From Favolaschia claudopus (Eukaryota > Basidiomycota > Agaricomycetes > Agaricales > Mycenaceae), in assembly GCA_037176885.1 (NCBI GenBank), contig JAWWNJ010000198.1:124001-188000 (forward strand): 64,000 nt of DNA, given 5' to 3'. A program made the position numbers and the translations under genes. The notes beneath the pieces are model-generated. The model had not been told where the DNA came from, did not search any database, and saw nothing but the letters and a program-made list of their open reading frames with translations. This document shows positions 1-10,523 of the stretch, one piece after another (the stretch's first letter is position 1; each line of letters opens with the position of its first letter).

Positions 1-77
1 CAGCGAAACGAAAGAGCTGAAACCACGCACTTTGGATCTATAAATCCATCTCCATGCGTCAGTCGAGTCCAGGAGGC
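1..77 (-). other. 3' flank/UTR of family A copy 1
   Basis: This is the sequence directly downstream of the family A stop codon. It recurs after the stop of copy 2 (about 55025-55095). It also lies next to the truncated copy at 27173-27240, where it is joined straight to the N-terminal exon. It therefore marks the 3' end of the duplicated unit. Confidence 0.6.
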
Positions 78-3000
78 TTACCGCCTGCCCACTTTCCTGG
101 CCCTCGAGCCCAAATCAACTTCCGTAATATTATCACCCGGAGTCGTCGTGTTCCGCTTCTTGCCCACACTCCCACTCCCACTCGTGTCGCCCGCAGACTT
201 TCTCTTCCTACTCAACTTCCCCTCCCCGACAACTGTCTGAGGCAAGACATCCACATCCATCGCATCACCATCATCATCTTCCTCGGCGAACGAAACCAAA
301 TGCGCGAGGGGATGCGACCACGCGCTAGCCGATTCCCCATCCCTCTCCGCACCTCTGCCGCTCAACCCATCCCCGCTCAACCCACCCTGCGCATTCCCAG
401 AAAAACTCGCACCCGAATTACCCACAGACAACGTCCCCTCAACCCTCCTCACCCTCTCCTCCAACTGCAACACCACCGGCGTCGTCAAATCCCTCGACCT
501 TCGCAGATCCGCTACCTCTGCGCGGAGGGCGTGCAGCTCAGTAGTCAGCGCGGTGAAGGAGTGAAGGAAGTGTGTCAGGGGGTCGGGGGTGGAAGCCGGG
601 GGATGGAGAGGGGGAGGAGTTTGGTTGATTGGGAGCGGGGGTTGTGTGTTTGGGGTGGATGCGGGCGCAGGAGCAGCGTGGGGAGGGAACCGCGCACTCG
701 ACAGCGGCGGGAGAACAGGTGAGACCGAGCGTGAGAGCGGAGGCTCGCTCTTCTCCTTGTCTTCAATGATTAGATCCTCTGTCTCGTGCTCGCTCGGCGC
801 ATCCACAGGCGGAGCAACGAAAGGCGGCGTGGACTCGTCTTCTTCTGGATACCCCAACTCCAGATCGGAATCGAGGTCCAACTCCGACTCAGCGTTCTCC
901 TCCTCCTTCCCTTTGCCAATCCCTTCGTCGTCTCCCTCCTGTGTTTCGTCGCCGCGTGGTTCCATACTCACATTCACGTCCTCCTCCTCAACATTCTCAT
1001 CCCCATCTTCCGACTTCTCCCCATCATCACCCCCAACGAATCCGACCACCCTCCCCGTCCCCGGCCTCACGCTCCCCATTACCGTCGCTCTATCTCTCTC
1101 GATTGGCCGACGACCGATATTTCTCCTCGGATCGTCAGGTGCGAGCGGCGGGACCTCGATGTACATTTTCTGGCTTGTTGAAGGGCGTGAGGTAGTGGTG
1201 GAGGTGATGGTAGTAGAGTGAGGGAGAGGCGGGTCGACGGGCATCTGCAAAATCGTTATTCAATCACGTTGAATGACCGAAATGGAAATTCAATACGCTG
1301 ATACGTACCTCCTCGTGTGAAGAACTCCGAGATCGAGGTAAAGCGGAGGCGACTAGCATCGAGTCAACGGTTGCGTTGTTGAGTGGCTCCTTCTCATTCG
1401 ACGGCACATCCTGAAGGTCCCAAGTCAAGACCGCAAACAACCGACGACGCGATGAAAACGACCAAAGGGCGGGAAGGAAATATCTAAGAACAACGACTCA
1501 CCAACGTCTCAGGCGAAGATTTCCTCGTCCTTGCATTGCGCGCTTTGTCTGATTCGTCCTGGTAGTGGGTGGGCGAAGTGGGTTTAGATTTCTTGACGAC
1601 TTTCTTCTGGAGGAGAGGAATAAGCAAAACGATGGAGGAAGGGAGAAGAGAGAGATGATGAAGCCCGTATGTAACTTTGAAGGTAACGAAACGAAGACGG
1701 TAGTGAAACAGGAAACGATTGCGATGCTCGAAGGAATGATCGGGAACGCACAAGTTTCAAGTAAACAAGGTGAGAGGGTGGGAAGTGATGAAGAAAGAAA
1801 GAAATACGAACGGAAGCAAAAAGAAATCAAGAAGGCAGAAAGGCGGAAGAAAGAGATATGAAGAAACCAGATAAGACACACGCACCTTGGACTTCGTTTT
1901 CGACGCATCAGTATCCTCCTCTCCACCTCTTCCTCCCTCAACAGCATCGACAACCTCCTTCCCGTTTCGCTTGCTCGTCGACTCAGAAAATTCCGGTGGT
2001 TGTTTAGCCTGAATGAAGATTGTATCAGCGAAAATGGAGAGCGATAACAGGGAGTAGACGCAAGAGAGCCAAGGTATAATCGATCGATTATAAGATAGAG
2101 AGAGAGGAAATGAACGAAATGGCGAATATACTGCGCCACCGAATGGGCGAAGAGAGCAAGAAAGAAAAGAAAAGGAAGAAAGAGAGTAGACGAGAAGACG
2201 ACGATAACAAGTGTGTTAGGTCATAGGATAGACTATAGAATGCGCAAGGAGGGATCGACGTCCAAACTTGTGAAGAAGAAAGGAAGAAACAAAGCAAGAG
2301 GCGAAGGCATTGTGTGCTCGCAGATAATGATAAATCAAACTTGTGCGCACCTTGTCCTCGTCTTGCACTTGCTCTCCGCCTCCACCTCCATCCCGTGCAA
2401 CCGCAACATCAGGATACCCAAACCCCTCCCCCTCCCCATCCCCATCTCCCCAAACGCGAAACCCCTTCAAAAACCCTTGTACATCGATGCCGTTGGCGAC
2501 CTCGGTTTTGGTGAGCAGGAAGCCTTTGTGGCCTTTGAGGACCCAGCGGGGCCAGGCTGGGGAGGGATGCTGGTGAGCGGATGTGAAGAAGGAAGAGGAA
2601 ACAATGAAATCAAAGGAAACGAAATGGGGGAGGAGCGAAGAGAAAAGGAAAGAGGAGGGAGGAAGACAAAAGAGAAAACGAGGGGAGAGGAAGAGAAGAA
2701 ACGATGTAGACGGACGGAGAAAGGAGGAGGAGAAAAGAGAGAGATGATGCAAAGAAGCGATGACGAAGATGGGTAGAAGACTATACAGCAAGGAAACGAA
2801 AGGCGAGATAACCACGGTGGATGGAAGGATGGTGCGGGTAAGCTAGCGAGGATGGAGGGAATGGGAATAGGAACGCGCCGACGAACGAGTCGGACGATGG
2901 AATCGAGAACGAAGAAACAACACAAAAACGAACGAGCAGAGAAAACGACTCACCCAACTCAAGCACATCCCCATCCTCAAACTCCTCCTCCCCAAACTCC

Positions 3001-3848
3001 CTCCAAAAATCCCTCACAAACTCATCCCGGCTAATAAGCCAGTGGTGCCAGAATCGTCTCAGAGCGCGGTCGAAGGGCGGGCAGCGCCACTTTGAGCCTA
3101 CCGCTTCCTCGCCCTTACCTAGGGACTGCGAAGCTGAGGGAGAACGTGGGCCGTCTGCGCCGGTAAGCAAAGCGTCTATCAACCTCGCGAGATGCAAAAT
3201 CTCGAACCGCGTCTCCCTCCACTCCTGCTCGCGAATGGCGGGGTCGGCGGTGAGTACGAGGTGGAGGGAGGTCCAGAGGTATTTGGCGGTCCAGAGGAGG
3301 GGGAGGCGGTAGGGTGTCGGGAGGGTGACGCTCTTCCCTTTGGTTTCCTTCTCATTTTCCTCGCCGGCTCCGTCACCTCCATCGACTCCAACTCCAGGCG
3401 CGGAGCCGTCGAGCGAAGAAGCGCCGGGGAACCGAACCTCGAACACCTCCTCCGACGTCGAAGCCGCGCGCGGCGGGATGGAGAACCCCGCCTTGCCGAC
3501 GAGGAACCTCACGATGGCGATGTCGTCCCAGGTGCCGAGCTTTCCGGAGGGGGAGCGGATGTAGGGCAGCTCGGCGGGGTGCCGCCAGGTCTGCGTCGGG
3601 GTGTCTGTCGATTTTTTTGGGGTTTTGATCTTGGTTTTCGTCTTCATTGGTCTGGCTTTCGTCGTCGTCGTCGTATTCGGAAGCGGAGGCGCAGAGGCGG
3701 AAGCGGACCCCAGAGTAGGAGGAGGGGAAGACGCGGCGGCAGCGGCGGCGACGGAGGCTGCGGTGCGTGCGAGTTTGGGTGGGCGGGCGGAGTGAGAGGT
3801 GCGGCTGGCGCGCCGGCGCGAGGGGGTGGTGGGTTCGGCGCGGGGCAT
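78..3848 (-). CDS. Family A copy 1: 865-aa acidic, coiled-coil, probably nuclear protein of unknown function
   Basis: I do not recognise this family. Six exons are proposed: 3848-2954, 2556-2351, 2008-1886, 1606-1502, 1410-1309 and 1244-78. They sum to 2598 nt with consistent phases, and a paralogue at 52.1-55.0 kb has the same junctions. The start MPRAEPTT at 3848 is the first Met before a proline/alanine-rich leader. Residues ~110-370 look globular and rich in Trp and aromatics (LPTPYRLPLLWTAKYLW, FDRALRRFWHHWLISRDEF, AWPRWVLKGHKGF). After that come Ser/Asp/Glu-rich disorder, a predicted coiled coil at ~700-750 (LTTELHALRAEVADLRR) and C-terminal basic clusters (SRKRKS, RARKVGRR) that suggest nuclear localisation. 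No enzyme motif was seen. Exon boundaries are well supported by the paralogue; function is unknown and the start is the least certain point. Confidence 0.8.
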
Positions 3849-4640
3849 CGGGGGTGGGGAGGGGGAGGGGGATAGGAGTGGGGTGGAGTGTGTACAGGGG
3901 TGGCGAGGGAGGAGATGATGGAAGGAACAGAGAACAAGGCGAGAGAAAGAGATTGGCATTGATTACGTGGCAAACTAACAGCCTCACGGCTACGACGAGA
4001 AACAGAAAAAAAAGAGATAAAGAAGATTGGATGAACGGGAGGGTAACGAGACGTTGAGTTTGCGGGGACGAAATTAAAGGGAGTTTGTGCAGAATTTTAC
4101 TTGATATTGGATTCAAAAGGACGATAAAGTCTACGAAAAGGAAGCTCGTTATACCGCGCTCATTGTAAGCTCCAAGAAAGCCTGATCAAAGGGAGAGGAG
4201 AGAGTTAGGATGGCTGCGAGGATGCAGGGGACCAGCACGTACCAACTCGTTAATCGCTGGCCATCGCCACCCGATTCCGCCCACCCTCCTGTAAGCACTC
4301 CCCGGTTCTTTCCCTCCCCTTCCTTCCACCATTCCCACCTCCTGTATTCACACCCGCCCTCCTCCCCATCGACGCGATGCTTGAGGCCTTGAGGACGGCA
4401 GACAAGACTAGCAGAGACCAGACTGAGAGAGACGAGAAGTGGATGACGTGGCCCGTTCGGCCGAACGGACCGATCGTGCACGGACCTCGAACAAACACGG
4501 ACACACACCTTTCATGCTCTCTTTCGTTCCTCCATCACCGCCCACCCGAGCATCGTCAGCCCTCCATGTCTTCGGCAATTTAGCAAGACACCAACCTCCT
4601 GCCGCTGCACCCAGCTCTATCACCTAGTGTGGGGCAAACA
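3849..4640 (-). promoter_or_regulatory. 5' flank of family A copy 1
   Basis: This region upstream of the family A start has no convincing ORF. Parts of it recur upstream of the other family members. The block around 4440-4500, which contains GTGCACGGACCTCGAACAAA, is also found near 28110-28140 and, inverted, near 34035-34060. The block near 4080-4140 recurs near 34350-34400. That reuse suggests the promoter or 5' UTR was duplicated with the gene. No clear TATA box was assigned. Confidence 0.4.
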
Positions 4641-5640
4641 AATCGCCCTGAAAATGTTAACAAAATTGCCCACCAAGCGTTCTCGCCCCTTGTTCGAGAC
4701 GCGCCACCAGCGCAATACACGTTCGGTGTACACGCGCCTCCGCAAATCTCTGACAAGGCGACCCTGATCTCTGTGCACACACCTGACGAACGGTCCATCT
4801 TTGTCGTCTGGATCTCTTCCTCGATCTCCCGAAGACCAGACAATACTGGGCGTTGCTAGACGCGCCAGAGGTGGATCTGAGCCTCAAAATATGTTTTGTA
4901 GCTGAAGATGAGTGCGCCAGCCGATGTACCACGCCCTCTATTTTCCGTCGACGTCTCGTTCATCGGCTTGCAAGGCGGGATATTGATGAATCAATGAACA
5001 TGGTAAGTCTCATACTCCACAATTAATACTGCTTCATCTCAACGCTCCCCGTTTATTGCAAACCTGCCTGAGAATCAGATCAATCCATCCAGGACGCCCC
5101 AACTTGTGTCGACCACCGTCCCGTGCGTTAATCCACCTCATTACAACCATGCAGAAGTAAGTACTAAGTAGCATACGGGTCGCCGGAGCTTCACACCAGA
5201 GCATGCTGATCGCTGGGGAATTAACAGGCGAGAACGGAATGCAAATGCCACGACGGAAGTATCTTCCCCTGGCTTCTCTTCGTATCCCGTCTGACGAGCC
5301 TTTCCTGGATGGTTCCGGCTGCCCCGAGTCAAGCGGCGATGGCCGGTACGCGGCGTCAAGTCTGTATCCCGCCTACATGGCGGCGGGCGCTCAGTACTAG
5401 TAAGACATTTGGTACGTAGTCGCTCTGAACCATTTTCTATCTTTTCGAACTGACGACAAGTTGCATGCAGCCTGCTATGCCATCGCCGAAAGCTCATAAA
5501 TTACGCTGAACGATGAACTTCATCTCCCAGCCCATACTCAACAGGCTGAGACAAGACAAGGAAGGAAGGAAGGAAGGAGGATTACACGGTCCCTGGTTTT
5601 TTCTGCCCCGTAGCCGAGCTCGCAGCCGCAAATTGAACGG
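4641..5640. other. Intergenic, no supported gene
   Basis: Only short overlapping ORFs on both strands were found, with no recognisable motif. A 29-codon ORF from an ATG near 4908 ends just before a GTAAGT-like donor near 4999. It could be a first exon, but I could not link it to anything downstream. Confidence 0.3.
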
Positions 5641-5654
5641 ATCGTATGGCGGTC

Positions 5655-6150
5655 CAAATGCACATTTAATATTGCGCTGGTTTTTTCGCCGAAAATCCGA
5701 TTTCGCGCACCTTTTTTGCCCGAAAGTCGGAATCACGCACCTTTTGCAGCCGAAAGTCCGAGGAGAAAAACCAGCGCGGAATTGACCGTTTTTGCGCTGG
5801 TTTTTTTCGGCCGAGCAACTCGCGCTGGTTTTTGTTCGTGCGCGAAAGTTGTGCACCTTTTTTGTGTCGACAATTTTCGCGCACCTTTTTTTGAGGTTGA
5901 CTTTTTTGCGCTACTATTTTTCTACCTTATCATATTGTAGGCATTGTGAATGCTATCTAATCTACTTATCTTATCTGAGCAGAGTTGTAGATACGGGTAC
6001 AGGCAATGTCAGGCATCCAGTACAAAATCCAACCCAGGCACGAAGTCGGATGGGGGTTCTTTGCCATTACATCATTGACAAGCCTGAAGGCGTGTGAATT
6101 CTTGGCGTCGGGCCTCAAGGAACATCGTTGGCGTCGACAATCTTGCTTAA
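5655..6150 (+). repeat. ~490-bp GCGCTGG/GCGCACC repeat, left copy
   Basis: This is one of two inverted copies; the other lies at about 12755-13240. Its first ~260 bp consist of short alternating modules: GCGCTGG plus a T-run and GCGCACC plus a T-run, joined by CGAAAGTCGG-like linkers. Inverted AAAACCAGCGC modules within it could form hairpins. The last ~200 bp are single copy and end in GGCGTCGACAA. No ORF was found. It may be a non-autonomous mobile element or the terminus of a larger one. Confidence 0.7.
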
Positions 6151-6234
6151 ATTGAGCAAAGGTAGAACCAAAAGATGTTCTCAATGAAGTCCTAACTAGG
6201 ATTGGAACAGAAGTAACAAGAATGTGAACATCTA

Positions 6235-7328
6235 AAGACTGATATACTGTAGAACACTGTCCCAAGCAGCCTCACGAAGTACCTCCTCACTCTGCAACTT
6301 CTCCAAAGCCTGAACCGCCTCCTCGAACAAATCCTCCTCCTGAGTGAATAGACACTTGCCCCAGAGCCATGTCACCGTCAAGTCCTGGCATTTCTCACAA
6401 AGTCCGGTGACGTGGACATTACGCAGATCATGAAGCAGCGTCACGCAGGGGATCGGGTTTTCCGGGTGATGGATGAGCTGGCGGACGTGATCCTGCCATT
6501 CCCGAGTCCAGGATGTGGCGCACGCGTCGTGGGTGGCGCATTCGGGACTGTTGACAATAGGAGGGACATGGAAGGCAATTTTGGAACGAAGGGCCTGCAT
6601 CTTCGCTTTCGTCTGCGTGAGCCAGAAGTATCCAGAGCGGCCAATTTGGGCCACGTGGCCGGCGTCGAGCTCCGTGATATCCATGAGCATGAGCCGGCGG
6701 AATGCATGCGGGATCCAGATGTCGATTCCGCAACAACGGGCGAGCTCGAACTGAAGAGCAGGATGCAGACGGTTGCCGAGCCGATTGAATTCACGGATGG
6801 CGAACTGAATTCCGTCCTCAATCTCGAAGAAAGTGGAGAGCTTGAGGACGGAAACTAGAAATTGCTGCGAGAGCACCAACGTCCGGTCCATAGGATACAT
6901 GCTACAATGAAATTATTATAACTCAAGCCCCATTGCTGAATGCACGTACCTCGGCCCTCTATACAGATACATCAGAAGATAGTCCACATCGGACCGGGAC
7001 AGTGTCGATGGAAATTTGATGGGGTTGTCATCAACAGTGCCTTCGGACAGGATCTGCTTCGACTGAGACTGGTTGCGGGGCAGAGAGAATAGAGTAGCAA
7101 AGAATCCAGAGCGGTGGCTGAGAAGACCGATATGGAGCTTGTAGAGAACTCCTCCCGGACAATCCCGTGAAATGAGCTGGATAGCTTTATGAGTGAAATT
7201 CCGCTAAGACCGGTGTACAGTGCACGCACCTCAAATACTGCAGTCCCGTCTGAGAAGTAAAACTCAGGGTGACGGCGGCTGAAGATGTAGTCCATTTTCT
7301 CGTCCAGAGTGGGGAAACTCTCGTGCAT
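6235..7328 (-). CDS. BTB/POZ domain protein
   Basis: Three exons are proposed: 7328-7226, 7184-6950 and 6901-6235. The first two encode a BTB fold (residues ~18-110). The signs are HPEFYFSDGTAVFEV, then LYKLHIGLLSHRSGFFATLF and DNPIKFPSTLSRSDVDYLL, the usual order in Agaricomycete BTB proteins. The C-terminal ~220 residues are the helical region common in this fungal family (AIREFNRLGNRLHPALQFELA) and include a Cys-rich stretch (GLCEKCQDL). BTB domains mediate dimerisation and often cullin-3 or transcription-factor contacts; the partner here is unknown. Splicing at 7225/7185 joins the BTB reading frame across a 41-nt intron. The gene lies inside the inverted-repeat block, divergent from the integrase gene. 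Confidence 0.85.
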
Positions 7329-7472
7329 CGTGAGCAGAAGAAAATTTTCAAGCGAGTTAACGTCACAACAACGTAAATTATATACTGTTTGATCAAGTTC
7401 TTGACAATCAGAGCCAAAGAATGATCGGCTGAGAGTACTATATCATCGCTCAATCGATCTCAATCTACCACC

Positions 7473-9390
7473 ATGTCCTACCCTCCACACTTTCCTGAGC
7501 TACCTCAGACCCCTGCTACATTCAACTGGTCTCCGGATGTCTTGAAAGCTTATGGAATCATCAATTCCTCTTATACCCGCGCTGTGGCTTTGCTTCAACA
7601 AGAAGACGGTGATCCTTTACGGCTCCGGGTTCACTCGGATGGGATTCTCAGCAAGTCAGTCCCACTTCTCGAAGCTCTCGTACCTGAAATTGGAGACGAT
7701 GATTGGATTGCCCTCGGAGCTCATTCTTTGGGCAAACTTATGGTTCAACTGGAGCGTAGTGCAATCATAGCCGATAGACGGTGAGCTATTATAATTTCTA
7801 TTTGTGATTTTCTTGATCAACACAGAGAACACGCGAAAGTCAATAACATTGATCACATTCGGGTTGAGCGGACTAGTCGTGGTCGGCCGAGAAAGGTGGT
7901 GGAGCCTGTATGGCTTGCAGATGCTGTTTCGTCTCACCGCAGAATCACTCTTCAAGCACTTGCAGATGCCCTAGGCATACATAGGAACACACTCCGCAAC
8001 TATCTAAAGATGTACCGCGTCTACGATCGCTATTCTGATATCAGCGACCACGACCTCGACATCTTGACACGGCGTTTTAAACGAATCAAACCTTCTTCGG
8101 GTTTGAGATATCTTATCGGGTTCCTTCGCACTCACGGCCTAAAAGTTCAAAAGGAACGGGTTCGCAAATCACTCCGTCGCATTGATGGGCTGGGTCAAGT
8201 CCTGCGGAAGCATGCAATCACTCGACGGGACTATTACGCTCCGCGCCCCAACGCTGTTTGGCATATGGATGGCCACCACAAAATGATACGGTGGGGGATT
8301 GTAATTCATGGGATTGCGGATGGATATGACCGCATGGTTCGTTTTCATTGGGCTTTCACTTCGGTACGGTGGAATAAGCAAGTTTAGGTTGTCGGTCTCC
8401 ACGCAGCAAACAACAATCGAGCATCAACAGTTCTTCGGTATTTTCTGGAGGCCGTCCAGAGATGGGGAGCACCATCACGGATGCGTGGTGACCGCGGGGG
8501 CGAAAATATAGAAGTCTCGGTGTGGATGATAAGGTATCGGGGACCAAATCGAGGCTCTTTCCTCTGGGGAACGTGAGTACGCAACACCTAACCTCCTGGG
8601 CTTCTCTAATAATTCCCAGGTCTACTCGTAATACTCGAATCGAACGTTTATGGGTTGAAGTAGGATCTCAATTTGCTCGACGCTGGCGAGGTTTCTTTCT
8701 TCGACTCGAACGACTTCACCAATTGAATGCAGACAACCCACATCACCTCTGGTTGCTTCATTATCTGTTTCTCGACGAGATCAACGCAGACTGTCAAGAG
8801 TTTCAAGCGCAATGGAATCACCATCCCATTTCTGGTAAGGGAAAAAATCAAGCGCCCGTGGTAAGCAGGTGACTGGGTGGGTAATTGTATCATAACTCAC
8901 CGGAAACAACTCTAGGACATGCGGTTCGAAGGCGAGCTTAAGTATGGCAAATACATCGACAACTTCGATGAAGTTCAAGCAGAGCTAGTCGAGCATTACG
9001 GAGTTCAAGGTGCGCTGTTGCAGATTCGGACGTTGGTGGTTCATACTCATGGAAGTTTCGAAAGATCTCGACTCTGCGATTGCGGGAGATCAAGATCGTC
9101 ACATCCGCCACGATGCAATAGAGGTTGCAGACAACCAATCACCATTTGAAAGCTCGGAGGCGTTGGGTATTTTCTCCGACATTCTTAAGGATGTCAGCTT
9201 GCAGGGAATCATTCCTACTAATTTCGGAGTGGCACAGTCAGAATGGGAAGGGAATCTGTATGGAGAAACTGAATTTGTTAAGGTGGGGAGGAAAGACGTT
9301 GAAATTACTTTGCCCTTCGAGATCTGGTGGCCTCGTGCAGTGCTATGGGCACAAGGAATGGAGATTATGATTAGGATGCAAGAAGCATAA
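7473..9390 (+). pseudogene. rve/integrase-core (PF24764-like) transposase-type gene, interrupted
   Basis: Exons at 7473-7780, 7826-8572, 8620-8860 and from 8916 encode an N-terminal region, a helix-turn-helix-like segment (LQALADALGIHRNTLRNYL) and a DDE integrase core. The core residues are D in AVWHMDGHHK, D in RMRGDRGGEN and E in NTRIERLW. The C-terminus has FEIWWPRAVLWAQGM, as in basidiomycete integrase-core proteins. An in-frame TAG at 8385-8387 splits the core between D1 and D2. The only GT-AG escape is a 24-nt intron, which is implausibly short. A frame change is also needed near 9010-9090 to reach the C-terminal segment. The gene is probably inactive. Its boundaries and any terminal repeats of its own are unknown. 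Confidence 0.75.
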
Positions 9391-9477
9391 TAGTTAATAC
9401 TGTATGGTTGTTACCAAAACCGTTCGCGCGAGTCCTTGGTGTTCCTCCCAGTTTATGATGTCATTGAGATCAAATCA

Positions 9478-9525
9478 CCGTTGTGCAACTTTACGATCAT
9501 TTGTGATGGTAAAACTGAACAACGG
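9478..9525. repeat. Imperfect hairpin, degenerate relative of the 9.8-kb hairpin
   Basis: Arms beginning CCGTTGTGCAACTTTA and ending AACTGAACAACGG flank a short ATCATTTGTGAT centre. The core (CAACTTTAC...GATGGTAAA) matches that of the perfect hairpin at 9823-9873. Confidence 0.45.
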
Positions 9526-9822
9526 CGATTTTAATAGCTTGAACGACAACTATTCAGAATATTGTGAGTTGAAAAATGGAACCAGAATCAAAATACAAGA
9601 CTTTCTATGAAGCCAGATTTCTGAGAATGCTGATGGGCCTGCGGTGAATAGTGTCAACATTTTTAGTAACCGCTACAGTATTTGGCAGTGACCATTCAAT
9701 AATATGGAAGTTCAACTCACATATAGCCAAGGTATATGTTAATGATTCTCTAGAGCCAAGGAAATATATAATCAAGAGAAAGAGAAAGAGGCTAGGGGAG
9801 AGAGAATTTGTGATGTGGCTGT

Positions 9823-9873
9823 GACGGCGAGCAACTTTACCATCATCTACTGATGGTAAAGTTGCTCGCCGTC
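9823..9873. repeat. Perfect 23-bp hairpin with 5-nt loop
   Basis: The arm at 9823-9845 (GACGGCGAGCAACTTTACCA...) is exactly complementary to 9851-9873, around the loop TCTAC. Outer TTTGTGA/TCACAAA motifs at about 9808 and 9890 extend the symmetry. It could be a MITE end or a tiny fold-back element; no transcript context was seen. Confidence 0.6.
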
Positions 9874-10523
9874 GTTACTGTGACTAGGTGTCACAAAGCA
9901 ATCAAAGCACAGATTTAGGCTCATATCTCAGCTGGGCTGTTAAATGAATGAAGTCCAAGTATTCTAGATACTTCTCTACCTCAGAGAAAAGGCTTCTCCT
10001 TACTCAGATAGTGTGCCATGGCTCAGAGAAATTCGCTTTCAGCACATCTTTGTTTTCTGATATTTGGCTCACCCAAGCAGAATCTTCGACTCATAGAAAA
10101 TGTCAGACTGTTGATCAAGACATTCAAAGTAGATAGTTGTACTATATACTCTGAGAGAAATAATCTGGCTCCTTGGAATTATGTACCACAATCCTCCTTG
10201 GTGTAACTTCGGGATATTCCGGGTACATCGGCACTCTGAGATGTTGGATAGAATTTTTTGTCATGAGCTGATGAGGACAGCTGGAACTTGGAGTATGAAT
10301 ACAATGTAAGGAGCTTAGTGTACATAGTGGGAATGAAAGAAAAATAAATTCAAAAGTTGCCGAGCTTCTGCGGTTGAGGAGCAAAGCAAGATCAGAGCAT
10401 GTGACCGTGTTGAGACGGCATCGCCGTAATGCCCCACGAAAAAATTTTACTGCCCTCGCATCCTTCCCCATAACTCTTGACACTGTTGCCGCTATCCCTC
10501 TCCAACTCGCATGCCCTGCCTAG

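Larger units (their letters stand above)
9391..10500. other. Intergenic with two related hairpins
   Basis: No coding region is supported. The stretch is AT-rich and contains the two palindromes listed separately. Short ORFs here show no motif. Confidence 0.4.

Noticed and set aside
54..1221. Long plus-strand ORFs antisense to the last exon of family A (54-722, 589-1221)
   Set aside because: They are low-complexity mirror frames of the Ser/Glu/Pro-rich coding exon. The minus-strand gene is confirmed by the paralogue's exon structure.
3192..3875. Gly/Arg-rich 227-codon plus-strand ORF
   Set aside because: It is antisense to family A exon 1 and its composition reflects the GC-rich codons of the real gene.
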